DNA of 31,950 nt from an uncultured Collinsella sp. (GCA_937923795.1 CALDWI010000067.1:1-31950), one strand, 5' to 3'; counted from the first letter of the stretch, positions 24,006 through 31,750 are shown. Made by a program: numbers and translations. The notes: a model not told the origin generated them from the sequence alone.

Positions 24006-25154
24006 CTAGTTGGAGCTGGGCAGCGTTGCCGGGGCCTCGGCGCCGAGCTTTTTGCCAAAGGCCTCGAGCAGGCGGCTCGCCACGAGCGTCAGGATCAGGT
24101 AAACCACGAGCGCCACGCAGTAGACCTCCATCTGGCGGTAGTACACGCCGGCGACGGTGGTGGTGGCGTACATTAGGTCGAACACGCCGATGACCGAGAG
24201 CACCGACGAATCCTTGATGTTGATGATGAGCTCGTTGGTGAGTGCGGGAATCGCGTTTTTAATACCCTGGGGGAACACGACCTTGCGCATAGCCTGCCAC
24301 TGCGACAGGCCCAGCGAGCGCGCCGCCTCGGCCTGGCCGGGATCGATGGACTCGATGCCGCCGCGCAGGACCTCCATCATGTAGGCGGTGGAGTTGAGCG
24401 AGATGGTGACGAGGCCGGCGGTGAAGGTACTCCAAATCTGGTTGGCCTGGGCGGTCTCGAAGCCCATGCCGCGCAAAACGGTGAAGCCCGCGTAATAGAT
24501 GAGCAGGCCCTGGACCATCATGGGCGTGCCGCGCACGATGGTAGAGTAGACGGTCGCAAAGCCGCGGCCGATGCTCTTAAAGAAGCGCGTGAGATCGTTA
24601 TCCACGCGGTCGAACGTCTGAATACGCAGGAACACAAAGAGCAGCGCCAGGAAAAAGGCGATGACGGTACCAAGGGTCGCAAGTGCGATGGTGATCTCGA
24701 TGCCGCGGATAAAGAAGTCGCCGCTCTTGTAGGTCATGTAGACCAGGCTCGACAAAAAGTCGCTGGGGTTGGAGTCCGAGACAATGCTCACCTGCACCAG
24801 GTCGATAAACGACATGACACAGCGGTCGACAAAGAAGATCGCCGCGATGGCGACCACGACGTAGCTGCCTAAGCGCGCGCCGCGACGGAAGCGCTCGGAT
24901 GCGAACGGCGACTTTTCGCGATAGTCGTTCCAGTGCATGAGTTTGGTGACGAGCGCCGCCGCCGACACGACGAGCCAGGCCCAAAGAATCGCCCAAAGGC
25001 AATCCTGGAAGATACCGGTGGGGGCCAAGAAGCTCAGCGGCGTGGGGTTGCGCTGACTAAACGCCAGGCCGAGCGCCGCGATAACGCTCGTGCCCAGGTA
25101 CACGTAACGGTGGTCGGCCTTGATAAAGGAGGCCAGGCGATTGATGGTTTTCAT
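24006..25154 (-). CDS. Amino-acid ABC transporter permease with extended N-terminus
   Basis: This is the membrane channel of the importer, of the HisM/GlnP type. The C-terminal ~235 residues are the standard domain: FFIRGIEITIALATLGTVIA, the VRGTPMMVQ segment, and the EAA coupling loop EAARSLGLSQWQAMRKVVFP contacting the ATPase. The N-terminal ~150 residues add about three more hydrophobic segments (around residues 19-35, 50-70 and 95-118), with a charged loop between the second and third. This makes 382 aa in place of the usual 220-250. The start is the ATG at 25154, nine bases after the binding-protein gene. Confidence 0.93.
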   Translation of the reverse strand: MKTINRLASFIKADHRYVYLGTSVIAALGLAFSQRNPTPLSFLAPTGIFQDCLWAILWAWLVVSAAALVTKLMHWNDYREKSPFASERFRRGARLGSYVVVAIAAIFFVDRCVMSFIDLVQVSIVSDSNPSDFLSSLVYMTYKSGDFFIRGIEITIALATLGTVIAFFLALLFVFLRIQTFDRVDNDLTRFFKSIGRGFATVYSTIVRGTPMMVQGLLIYYAGFTVLRGMGFETAQANQIWSTFTAGLVTISLNSTAYMMEVLRGGIESIDPGQAEAARSLGLSQWQAMRKVVFPQGIKNAIPALTNELIINIKDSSVLSVIGVFDLMYATTTVAGVYYRQMEVYCVALVVYLILTLVASRLLEAFGKKLGAEAPATLPSSN

Positions 25155-25163
25155 GCTGCCTCC

Positions 25164-26090
25164 CTATGCCGGCTGACGGTCGAGGCACGCGTCCCACATT
25201 TGGTCGCGCTCCTCTTGGCTAATGCCCTTGAGTGTCTTGTCGATGAGCTTAAGCAGTTTGTCCGAGCCCTTGCGGCAGCCGACGTTTGACGTGACCTCCT
25301 GCTTAAAGCCCTCGCCCTCCGCAAAGCGAATGGGCACGATGCCCGGGTTTTGGGCCATATAGCCCTTCTCGTTTTCGGTGTTGTAGGTCACGGCGTCGCA
25401 GGTGCCCTGCAGCAGGTTCGAAAACACCGTGGGCACCGAATCGACCGGATTCTTGTGAACGACGCCCGGGATCTCGTCGATGACGGTGTCGAGCATCGTG
25501 TCCTTTTGGCCGAGCACCGTGGCGCCGCTAAAGTCGCTGAGCTTGGTCGCGCTTTGGTAGGGCGAGCCCTCTTTTACGAACAGGCCAAAGTAGCCGATAA
25601 AGTACGGATCGGAAAAGCCGACGGACTCCTCGCGCTCGGGCGTGGTGCTCATGCCGGCAATAATGAGGTCGATCTGGCCGTTGTTGAGCGAATCGATAAG
25701 GCCCGAGAAGCTCTGCTTGACGGCAACGGGCTCGCCACCGAGGGCCTTGCAGACGATCTTGGCGATCTGTACGTCGTAGCCATCGGCATAGGCGCCCTGC
25801 ACGTTGTCGATGGGGATGGTGCACTCACTGGCTTCGGAAACCTGCCAGTTGTACGGGGCGTAGGCCGCCTCCATGCCAATGCGGATCTTGTCCTTGCCGA
25901 TCACGGAATCGGACAGGTCGTCGCGACCGCCGCCCGTCGTGGGCTGAACCACTTTGAGCGTGGACGGGCGCTGACAGCCGGCGAGCGCACCGGCGACGAC
26001 GGAAGCGCTCGCAGCGAGAGCGCTACCCAAAAAGATGCGACGGCTGCATACCGGCTGGGTCTGCATGCCGCGCTGTTGCCGAGGTTGCAT
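25164..26090 (-). CDS. Amino-acid ABC transporter substrate-binding lipoprotein
   Basis: It captures the amino acid outside the membrane. The 308-aa protein starts with a signal sequence containing SRRIFLGS (residues 16-23), close to a Tat motif, and a lipobox LAGC with Cys39 as the lipidation site. The SBP_bac_3 fold is recognisable from IRIGMEAAYAPYNW, GYDVQIAKIVCKALG, DLIIAGMSTTPEREESVGFSDPY and DAVTYNTENEKGY. The substrate is a polar amino acid, but which one is not clear. It heads the operon (binding protein, permease, ATPase, then M20 peptidase). The ATG at 26090 has AGGGAAGG upstream; a second ATG at 26066 is possible but less well placed. Confidence 0.93.
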   Translation of the reverse strand: MQPRQQRGMQTQPVCSRRIFLGSALAASASVVAGALAGCQRPSTLKVVQPTTGGGRDDLSDSVIGKDKIRIGMEAAYAPYNWQVSEASECTIPIDNVQGAYADGYDVQIAKIVCKALGGEPVAVKQSFSGLIDSLNNGQIDLIIAGMSTTPEREESVGFSDPYFIGYFGLFVKEGSPYQSATKLSDFSGATVLGQKDTMLDTVIDEIPGVVHKNPVDSVPTVFSNLLQGTCDAVTYNTENEKGYMAQNPGIVPIRFAEGEGFKQEVTSNVGCRKGSDKLLKLIDKTLKGISQEERDQMWDACLDRQPA

Positions 26091-26189
26091 CTGGTGCCTT
26101 CCCTATTTTGCGTTACTGACAATAAGACAGGATATACGCCCGCAACCAGCAGCGCGGCATGTGCGCGAAAAATTAATAGACACACAGTA

Positions 26190-26216
26190 GTCGTTTAAGA
26201 ACGTCCCCAATGACTA
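26190..26216 (+). repeat. 27-nt hairpin repeat, AGTCRTT...AAYGACT family, copy 3
   Basis: AGTCGTT-TAAGAACGTCCCC-AATGACT is identical to copy 1. It lies between the ABC operon start and the terminator of the convergently read epimerase gene, keeping the order repeat unit, hairpin, terminal palindrome, stop codon. Confidence 0.85.
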
Positions 26217-26222
26217 CCTACC

Positions 26223-26257
26223 AAAAAGCCTCCCTGCCGGATGTGGCAGGGAGGCTT
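26223..26257 (-). terminator. Rho-independent terminator of the epimerase gene
   Basis: AAGCCTCCCTGCC (26226-26238) pairs over 13 bp with GGCAGGGAGGCTT (26245-26257) around a 6-nt loop. On the minus strand TTTTT follows. The epimerase stop is 42 bases upstream in the reading direction, and the palindrome at 26269-26299 lies between. Confidence 0.85.
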
Positions 26258-26268
26258 AGCGGGTGGGA

Positions 26269-26299
26269 ATGTGACAAAGGGACTGTCCCTTTGTCACAT
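26269..26299 (-). repeat. Stop-abutting palindrome, TGACAAAGGGA family, copy 2
   Basis: ATGTGACAAAGGGA and TCCCTTTGTCACAT pair over 14 bp with a CTG loop. The palindrome ends one base before the TAG stop codon (26300-26302, reverse strand) of the epimerase gene. Confidence 0.88.
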
Positions 26300-27193
26300 C
26301 TAGAGCAGCGTTACGCTAAAGCTGCGGACGTCCGTCTCGCCCGGCGCCAGCGTAATGGTGTTGACCTTGTGCTCAAAGACGTCGTCCTCGGTGTCCATGG
26401 TGGTGTGACCGGTCCAGGGCTCGAGCGCCACAAACGGGGCGTCGTTGGCGGCAGACCACACGCCGATGTACTTAAAGCCCTCAAAGTCGATCTTGACGCC
26501 ATGGCCCGACTTGCGACCGCGCAGCGTGAGCGTGGAACCCGGGGTATCGGTGAACATGATGGCATCGTTATCGAAGCTGCGGTGCGTGATGGGCAGCACG
26601 TCAGAGTTATCGGGCGCCTTGTAGCTGCCCTCGAACGTCATGAGACCATCGGGCGTAATGATGGGGGCCTCGTTGGTCCAAGCCTCGGTAAATGCCAGCT
26701 CGTAATCCTCGAACGTCTCGTCCTCGGCACCGGGAGCCGGCACGTTAAATGCAGGGTGGCCACCCACCGAGAACGGCAGGTCCACGTCGCCGGTGTTGGT
26801 GACGGCAAAGGTCTGGGTAAGCGTGGCGTCGCCGGTTAGGGCATAGGTAATGTTGAGCTTAAAGTGGAAGGGGAAAGCCTTGAGCGACTCAGGCGTGTCG
26901 GTGATCTCGTAGGTGACGGACGAGCCGTCCTCGGAGACCTCGACCAGCTTGTGCTCGACGATGCGCGCGAGGCCGTGACGCGGCATCTCGCAGGTGCCGG
27001 CCGCAGACGCCGCCGTGTTGTTGCGCAGTGAGCCCACAATGGGGAACAGGATGGGCGCATGCTTGCCCCAAAAGGCCGGGTCGCCCTGCCACAGATACTC
27101 ATTGCCGTTGAGGGCAAGGCTCGTGAGCTGGGCACCCATGGAATCGATGGCCGCGGTAAGGCCGCCGCGCTTGATGGTAGTGACGGTAGACAT
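26300..27193 (-). CDS. Aldose 1-epimerase family protein (LacX-like)
   Basis: Members interconvert the anomers of aldoses or hexose phosphates. The 297-aa protein has the galactose-mutarotase fold pattern seen in LacX/YeaD-type proteins: EYLWQGDPAFWGKHAPILFP early on, SVGGHPAFNVP with the expected catalytic histidine, and FVALEPWTGHTT with the expected glutamate near the C-terminus. The exact sugar is unknown. The start is the ATG at 27193, with GGAGG upstream; eight extra in-frame codons before it lack a site. It appears monocistronic, with its own terminator. Confidence 0.88.
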   Translation of the reverse strand: MSTVTTIKRGGLTAAIDSMGAQLTSLALNGNEYLWQGDPAFWGKHAPILFPIVGSLRNNTAASAAGTCEMPRHGLARIVEHKLVEVSEDGSSVTYEITDTPESLKAFPFHFKLNITYALTGDATLTQTFAVTNTGDVDLPFSVGGHPAFNVPAPGAEDETFEDYELAFTEAWTNEAPIITPDGLMTFEGSYKAPDNSDVLPITHRSFDNDAIMFTDTPGSTLTLRGRKSGHGVKIDFEGFKYIGVWSAANDAPFVALEPWTGHTTMDTEDDVFEHKVNTITLAPGETDVRSFSVTLL

Positions 27194-27272
27194 GCTACTT
27201 CCTCCAAAAGTAAACAATAGTGTCGAGGGCTATTGTCCCACTCTTGGCGGCAAGGAGAAGCGGCAGGCGCAG

Positions 27273-28142
27273 CTATTGAGCGATTGCGTAAAGGTCGAAT
27301 CCGCCCTGCGGCGTGCTGTCGACCGTATCGGGCGCCTGCGAGTTAAAGCTCACGGGAACCATGCGCTTTGAAGCGCGAAAGCGCGTGCCATCGGTCGCGA
27401 CGGGCGGCTCGTCGACCGTGAGCTCGTAGTCGCCGGGCTTGAGTTCGATGCCGTCGCCAGCGGAGTTGACATATTGATACTCGTCAATCGCCTGCCCCCT
27501 GAGCGTGCGGCCCACGATGTGGATGAGCATCTGACTATCGCCGCGGGCGGTGTCCCATGTCGCACCGTCCTTGACCTCGACCGACACATGCACCGAGCGC
27601 GTGCGGCTGAGCGATTGCTCGACAGACATCTCGACCTTGGCGGCATCTTTGCGCTGTTGCTCCACATGGCTCCAGACATTTCCGATCGCCGAGCAAGCGA
27701 TGACGCTGGCCATGAAGGCGATGAGGATGGGACCGAGCGGAGAGCGGCGGCCCGCGTCTTCCTCGCGAGCCAGGTCGGGGCGATGCGTGGGCGCAGGCGC
27801 CTGAGCACCCTGCGCGGGCACGTCGAGTATGCTGAAGGATGCCGTGCTGCCGGGGTCGATGTTATGGCGCGGCTGCGGGGTCTTTGCCGGCGAGATGGAC
27901 ATGTCGGCTGGCTCACCCAGCGTGGCCGTGGCATCGGCCTTAGCCTCGTCGGCCTCGGCTTGGGCCCAAGCCTGCTCAAAGATCAGGGGCTCGGCGGCAT
28001 CGGAGGCGGCGTCAGGCTCGACAGCGGCATCGTTGCCGGTCTCGTCCTCGTCGCTCGACACGTCACGCGGCGCGGGCTCGTCCCACTCCTCGTCCGGAGC
28101 CTCGCCCTCGCTATACCACCATTCAAAGTTATCGATATCCAT
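27273..28142 (-). CDS. Unknown acidic, single-pass membrane protein
   Basis: I do not recognise this 289-aa protein. Residues 1-130 are strongly acidic and Ala/Pro-rich, with no predicted fold (WWYSEGEAPDEEWDE near the start). One transmembrane helix follows at about 135-157 (SPLGPILIAFMASVIACSAI), with arginines on the N-terminal side, so the acidic part should be cytoplasmic and the last ~130 residues outside. The outer part looks like a compact beta-rich domain (VHVSVEVKDGATW, ELKPGDYELTVDEPP). The ATG at 28142 has AAGGGG upstream. It is 79 bases from the epimerase gene, the next one downstream on the same strand, with a small ACAATAG / CTATTGT hairpin in that gap. Confidence 0.8.
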   Translation of the reverse strand: MDIDNFEWWYSEGEAPDEEWDEPAPRDVSSDEDETGNDAAVEPDAASDAAEPLIFEQAWAQAEADEAKADATATLGEPADMSISPAKTPQPRHNIDPGSTASFSILDVPAQGAQAPAPTHRPDLAREEDAGRRSPLGPILIAFMASVIACSAIGNVWSHVEQQRKDAAKVEMSVEQSLSRTRSVHVSVEVKDGATWDTARGDSQMLIHIVGRTLRGQAIDEYQYVNSAGDGIELKPGDYELTVDEPPVATDGTRFRASKRMVPVSFNSQAPDTVDSTPQGGFDLYAIAQ

Positions 28143-28227
28143 ACGGGGCGCCCCTTAGGCCTCGCAAATAAACACTTGCTAGCCTTATACCCCCAGACGG
28201 CGCTGGAGCTCGTCGGCACAGACAGGA

Positions 28228-28292
28228 AAACCGTCACAACATTCGACGCTTTTCCTCGATTTCGAGATTTTTGCCGAATGTTGTGATGGTTT
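28228..28292. repeat. Long hairpin: 18-bp inverted repeat with nested palindrome
   Basis: AAACCGTCACAACATTCG (28228-28245) matches the reverse complement of CGAATGTTGTGATGGTTT (28275-28292) at 17 of 18 positions. A nested CTCGA-tt-TCGAG (28255-28266) sits at the centre. It lies between two divergent genes and has no T run, so it is not an obvious terminator. Confidence 0.8.
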
Positions 28293-28312
28293 GGGCGACT
28301 GGCTGGCAGCGC

Positions 28313-28345
28313 AATGTGACAAAGGGACTGTCTCTTTGTCACATT
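28313..28345. repeat. Palindrome, TGACAAAGGGA family, copy 3
   Basis: AATGTGACAAAGGGA and TCTCTTTGTCACATT pair over 15 bp (one wobble) with a CTG loop. Unlike the other two copies it does not touch a stop codon. It lies in the divergent region upstream of the MFS gene. Confidence 0.85.
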
Positions 28346-28359
28346 CTGTTAGAGTTGCA

Positions 28360-28372
28360 GGGATTGAATCCC
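28360..28372 (+). promoter_or_regulatory. Small operator-like palindrome upstream of the MFS gene
   Basis: GGGATT-g-AATCCC, a perfect 13-nt inverted repeat, lies 31 bases before the MFS start, between a TTGCAG and a TATTCA that could form a weak promoter with a short spacer. It is a candidate regulatory site only. Confidence 0.35.
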
Positions 28373-28402
28373 GCTTATTCATGCGACATTGGAGTGACAA
28401 CC

Positions 28403-29638
28403 TTGACCGCCGCAACCACGCCTAAAAGCAAGTCAACCGCCGCCGCGCTCTCCCCCGCGCGCACCAAGCTCTGCCTGGCGCTGCTCGTACTGTTGGGATT
28501 CTCGCTCGGCTGCTCCGAATTCGTGGTCATCGGCATCGAAAGCGACTTGGCGACGGAACTCGGCATATCGCTTGCCACTGCGGGCCAACTTATTAGCGTG
28601 TTTGCGCTCGTCTACGCCATCGCGACGCCGGTGCTTGCGCTCAGCACGGGGCGATTCCGCCGCTACCAGTTGCTCATGTGCTACAGCATCGTCTTTGTGC
28701 TCGGCAACCTGGTCATGGCGTTGGCGCCCAACTTCCAGGTGCTGTTTATCTCGCGCATTGTCCTGGGCTCTGTCTCGGGCGCACTGCTCGCCGTGGGTGT
28801 GACGTACATCCCCGAGCTGCTGTCCCCGCAGCAAACTTCGCTTGCCATCTCGGTGGTATATGGTGCGTTTTCCGTGGCAATGGTCTTTGTCACTTCGATC
28901 GGCAAGTTTGTGGCCGACACGCTCGATTGGCACGTGGCCATGTACGGCACGCTGACCTTTGCCGTTCTGATCTGCGGAGCGCTCGTGGCGTTTATGCCGC
29001 GCGCTGGGCAAACCGACGAGCCTGCCACCTTTCGCGAGCAGGCGGGTCTGCTACGCGAGCCGAGCATCATCACCGGCATGCTCATCTTTTTGTTTGGCGT
29101 GGGCTCGGTCTACGTGTTTTACGGCTATGTGACGCCCTATCTGGAGCAGGTGCTGGGCATGGGCACGGTCGAAGCCAGCACCACGCTTATGGCCTACGGC
29201 GTGTTCTGCCTGATCTCGAACATCCTGGGCGGATGGATCGATGCGCGCTTTGGCATGAAGGCGCTGCTTGTGACGTTTGTGCTGCAGGCTGCGGCGCTGC
29301 TCGGGCTGTTTGCTGTGGGCGGCACCATGCCGCTCGCGCTGGTCTTTGTCTTTAGCTTGGCGCTGCTCATGTACCTGTTCTCGGTGTCGTGCATCACGCA
29401 CTTTATGGACGTGGCACGCAGCCGCCATCCCAAGTCGATGGTACTCGCGAGTTCGGTTGAGCCCATGGCGTTTAACGTCGGCATTTCGTTTGGCACCGCG
29501 GTAGGCGGCGCCGTGGTAAGCGGCGTTGGCATTGCGTACGTGGGCGCAGTGGGTGCCGCGTTCTCGCTTGTGGCCTGGGCGCTCACGCTGGTGACGATTA
29601 AGCTGGCTCGCTGGGAGCGCAAGCGGGCGCAGGCGTAG
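28403..29638 (+). CDS. MFS transporter (drug/sugar-exporter DHA1-like)
   Basis: The 411-aa protein has about twelve hydrophobic helices and reads like an AraJ/YdhP-type DHA1 exporter. The helix 2-3 loop region is visible as ALSTGRFRRYQLLMCYS, and GCSEFVVIGIESDLATELGI in helix 1 is typical of that group. It should export a small molecule by proton antiport, but the substrate is unknown. The start is the TTG at 28403, with GGAG eight bases upstream. The frame extends further up to 28271, through a repeat palindrome, and is not coding there. The tyrosine phosphatase gene follows 51 bases later on the same strand. Confidence 0.9.
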   Translation: MTAATTPKSKSTAAALSPARTKLCLALLVLLGFSLGCSEFVVIGIESDLATELGISLATAGQLISVFALVYAIATPVLALSTGRFRRYQLLMCYSIVFVLGNLVMALAPNFQVLFISRIVLGSVSGALLAVGVTYIPELLSPQQTSLAISVVYGAFSVAMVFVTSIGKFVADTLDWHVAMYGTLTFAVLICGALVAFMPRAGQTDEPATFREQAGLLREPSIITGMLIFLFGVGSVYVFYGYVTPYLEQVLGMGTVEASTTLMAYGVFCLISNILGGWIDARFGMKALLVTFVLQAAALLGLFAVGGTMPLALVFVFSLALLMYLFSVSCITHFMDVARSRHPKSMVLASSVEPMAFNVGISFGTAVGGAVVSGVGIAYVGAVGAAFSLVAWALTLVTIKLARWERKRAQA

Positions 29639-29689
29639 GCGCAGATGCGATACTCGAGCTTGATGATGGCGATCGAAAGGAAACCGCAT

Positions 29690-30136
29690 ATGCAATGCGT
29701 ACTGTTTATCTGCTATGGGAACATCTGCCGCTCGACGATGGCCGAGTCGGTGTTTACCGAGCTGGTGCACCGCGCCGGGCGCGCGGGCGAGTTTGTCATT
29801 GATTCTGCCGCGACCTCGACCGAGGAGATCGGCAACCCGCCGCATCACGGTACCGTTGCCAAGCTACGCGAGGTTGGGATTCCCGTCGTCGCACATCGCG
29901 CACGTCAGGTACGTCGCGCGGAGTATGGCGACTGGGATCACATTGTCTATATGGATGCCGAGAACGCCCGTGGCCTGCGTCGCATCTTTGGCGACGACCC
30001 CGACGGCAAGATCTCGCGCCTGCTCGATTGGACCGAGCGCCCCGGCGACGTGGCCGACCCCTGGTACACCGGCAACTTCGATGCCACCTACCGCGACGTG
30101 CTCGCCGGTTGTACCGCTATGCTCGAGCAGCTGTAG
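29690..30136 (+). CDS. Low-molecular-weight protein-tyrosine phosphatase
   Basis: It removes phosphate from tyrosine, and in some bacteria acts on tyrosine kinases controlling polysaccharide export. The 148-aa protein has the P-loop C8-YGNIC-R14-S15 near the N-terminus and the general-acid aspartate Asp123 in DPWY. The residue after RS is Thr where most members have Pro. The start is the ATG at 29690, with GAAAGGA upstream; an in-frame extension of 15 codons lacks a site. No cognate tyrosine kinase lies in this window. Confidence 0.92.
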   Translation: MQCVLFICYGNICRSTMAESVFTELVHRAGRAGEFVIDSAATSTEEIGNPPHHGTVAKLREVGIPVVAHRARQVRRAEYGDWDHIVYMDAENARGLRRIFGDDPDGKISRLLDWTERPGDVADPWYTGNFDATYRDVLAGCTAMLEQL

Positions 30137-30172
30137 GCAAGCGAGGTCGCGGGCCACGTCTTCGGCGCGAAA

Positions 30173-30267
30173 TGAGCGTGGATAATCTCCCGCATACAAA
30201 TTGAGCGTGGACAATCTCCCACTTTGAGCGCTCAAGTACGCTCTAAACGGGAGAAAATCCACGCTCG
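30173..30267 (-). repeat. Three-copy GAGCGTGGA...TCTCCC repeat, inverted, abutting a stop codon
   Basis: TGAGCGTGGATAATCTCCCG (30173-30192) and TGAGCGTGGACAATCTCCCA (30202-30221) are direct copies. CGGGAGAAAATCCACGCTCG (30248-30267) is an inverted one. A perfect TTGAGCGCTCAA palindrome (30224-30235) sits between. The inverted copy ends one base before the TAG stop (30269-30271, reverse strand) of the TIGR04076-family gene. The copies can fold as GAGCGTGGA/TCCACGCTC stems. Confidence 0.85.
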
Positions 30268-30268
30268 A

Positions 30269-30598
30269 CTACTCGTCAACGATCTCGGCAAGCCAGACGT
30301 TCAGTGTATCGACTTCGGGGCAGCAGAACTTTGCCGTGCCGGGCTCGTTGCCAGGCACGGTTCCGCCATAGCGCAGGATATCGATATAGGGAAAGCCCAC
30401 ATGGCAGGCCATGGCGCACATCTTGCCGCGGTCTCGGTCGAAGTCAAAAACGTCGCCGGGCTTGTGACCATGGTGGCAGCGGCACGCACCCAGCTGGTCC
30501 ACGCAGCTCACGCGGATACGCGGACGCTTGCCACGCGACGCGCCGAGCGGCTTGCTCTCGCCCGCAGGCCTGATGCCGCCCTCGCCGGCGTTACTCAT
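30269..30598 (-). CDS. TIGR04076-family small cysteine-rich protein
   Basis: The function of this family is unknown. The 109-aa protein shows the family pattern: C-x-HGHKPGDVFDF near residue 42, MCAMACHVGFPYIDILRYGG at 60-79, and FCCPE at 91-95. Seven cysteines (32, 39, 41, 61, 65, 92, 93) and several histidines suggest metal or cluster binding, which is inference. The N-terminal ~25 residues are not typical, and the true start may be later. The ATG at 30598 overlaps the end of the pyridoxamine kinase gene by 8 bases, so the two are co-translated. Confidence 0.82.
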   Translation of the reverse strand: MSNAGEGGIRPAGESKPLGASRGKRPRIRVSCVDQLGACRCHHGHKPGDVFDFDRDRGKMCAMACHVGFPYIDILRYGGTVPGNEPGTAKFCCPEVDTLNVWLAEIVDE

Positions 30599-31415
30599 GG
30601 TCGATCACATCCAGGCAGGCCTCGATGGGAAGGCCGGCCGATTTGTCCTCTTGGTCGGCATTGCGTTCGATAAGCTCTGCCACCACGCGCATGGCATCGG
30701 ACGTCGCGCGCTGCAGACTCCAGCCTGCCATAACGCGGCCGACGAGCACCGCCGAGAACGTGTCGCCCGTGCCCGGGAAATAGACCGGAATGAGCTCAAA
30801 GGGAATCGTAAAGTACTCCCCCGCCACATGGTCGTAACCGATAACCGCGTTCGTGCCATTGACTACGGCGCTCGTAATGACCACCGACTTGGCACCCAGC
30901 TCGCGCACGGCGTCCACAAGGGCGCGGGCCTCATCGGGCGTAATTTGCTCGGCAATAGGCCTATCGGCAAGCAGACACGCCTCGGTATAGTTGGGTACCG
31001 CGTAGTCTGCGCACTCCAGCAGGTGCCGCATAAGGCCAATCGTGGACTCGGGCACGCCCGCATAGAGCTTGCCGTTGTCGCCCATGATGGGGTCGACGAA
31101 CACCTTGGTGCCCTTTTGCGCACGGCGGTGGCAAAAGTCCGAGATGATGCGCGTCTCTTCCTCGGTCACGATAAAGCCGGTCGAGATGGCGTCGAACTCA
31201 AAGCCGAGCTCCTCCCAGATGGCGAGGCTCTGGCGCACGTACTCGGTGGTGTCGTGGATGTAGAACTTGGGATAGTTGAGCGTGTCGGAAACGAGCGCCG
31301 TCGGCAGGTTATGGATACGGTAGCCCATGTGAGACAGCACCGGCAGCATGGCGGAAAGCGCGACCTTGCCGTAGCCGCACATATCGTTAATCAGCAGCAG
31401 CTGAGTATTCTTCAT
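30591..31415 (-). CDS. Pyridoxamine kinase (PfkB/ribokinase-like)
   Basis: It phosphorylates pyridoxamine or related B6 vitamers for salvage to PLP. The 274-aa protein has the N-terminal NDMCGYGKVALSAMLPVLS, then LPTALVSDT, VDPIMGDNGKLYAG, VPNYTEACLL, and the anion-hole and catalytic-base motif PGTGDTFSAVLVG. This is the PdxY/PdxK branch of the ribokinase fold, and the start (ATG at 31415, AAGGGGG upstream) fits. The next gene is TIGR04076, overlapping by 8 bases. Confidence 0.92.
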   Translation of the reverse strand: MKNTQLLLINDMCGYGKVALSAMLPVLSHMGYRIHNLPTALVSDTLNYPKFYIHDTTEYVRQSLAIWEELGFEFDAISTGFIVTEEETRIISDFCHRRAQKGTKVFVDPIMGDNGKLYAGVPESTIGLMRHLLECADYAVPNYTEACLLADRPIAEQITPDEARALVDAVRELGAKSVVITSAVVNGTNAVIGYDHVAGEYFTIPFELIPVYFPGTGDTFSAVLVGRVMAGWSLQRATSDAMRVVAELIERNADQEDKSAGLPIEACLDVIDHE

Positions 31416-31597
31416 GAGAGTCCCCCTTAGGTCGGGCGCGGCGCAACGGCGCCACAGTGCAACTAAGTGTAGCGCAGGGGACGTTGCGAGCGGAGTCGAG
31501 CAGTGCGAAGAGCAGATTGTTGCGGAAAGGTTTCGGAAACGAGGGGCTAGCTTGCTTCATTGCGGCTCATTTGCCGCCACTTATTCAGTGCCATTTC

Positions 31598-31749
31598 AAA
31601 ACTATGCCGGATTACGGGGCTGAACCTGAATGAGCCAACCACACCCCCTATTTTCAAATCATAGCGAGCCTTCTACCTGCGGTTTTCTTTTTACCAATTT
31701 CGGCATGGTCGGCAATCCGTCGTTCAGCCCCGTAATCCGGCATAGTTTT
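31598..31749. repeat. MITE-like element: perfect 28-bp inverted repeats flanking 96 bp
   Basis: AAAACTATGCCGG plus ATTACGGGGCTGAAC (31598-31625) is the exact reverse complement of 31722-31749. The 96 bases between them have no open reading frame of note. No flanking target-site duplication is obvious and no transposase gene is near. Confidence 0.85.
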
Positions 31750-31750
31750 A

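Noticed and set aside
22433..24193. A 586-codon plus-strand open frame across the M20 and ABC genes
   Set aside because: It runs antisense to two genes with complete catalytic motifs and crosses their intergenic hairpin.
26100..26147. A possible 15-residue leader peptide upstream of the binding-protein gene (begins MPRCWLRAY)
   Set aside because: No ribosome-binding site precedes its ATG and no attenuator structure follows.
31414..31623. A 69-codon plus-strand open frame at the right edge
   Set aside because: It runs from the pyridoxamine kinase start into the 28-bp inverted repeat and has no ribosome-binding site or motif.
31598..31749. Complete insertion sequence
   Set aside because: Inverted ends are present, but the 96-bp interior cannot encode a transposase and no target-site duplication is evident.
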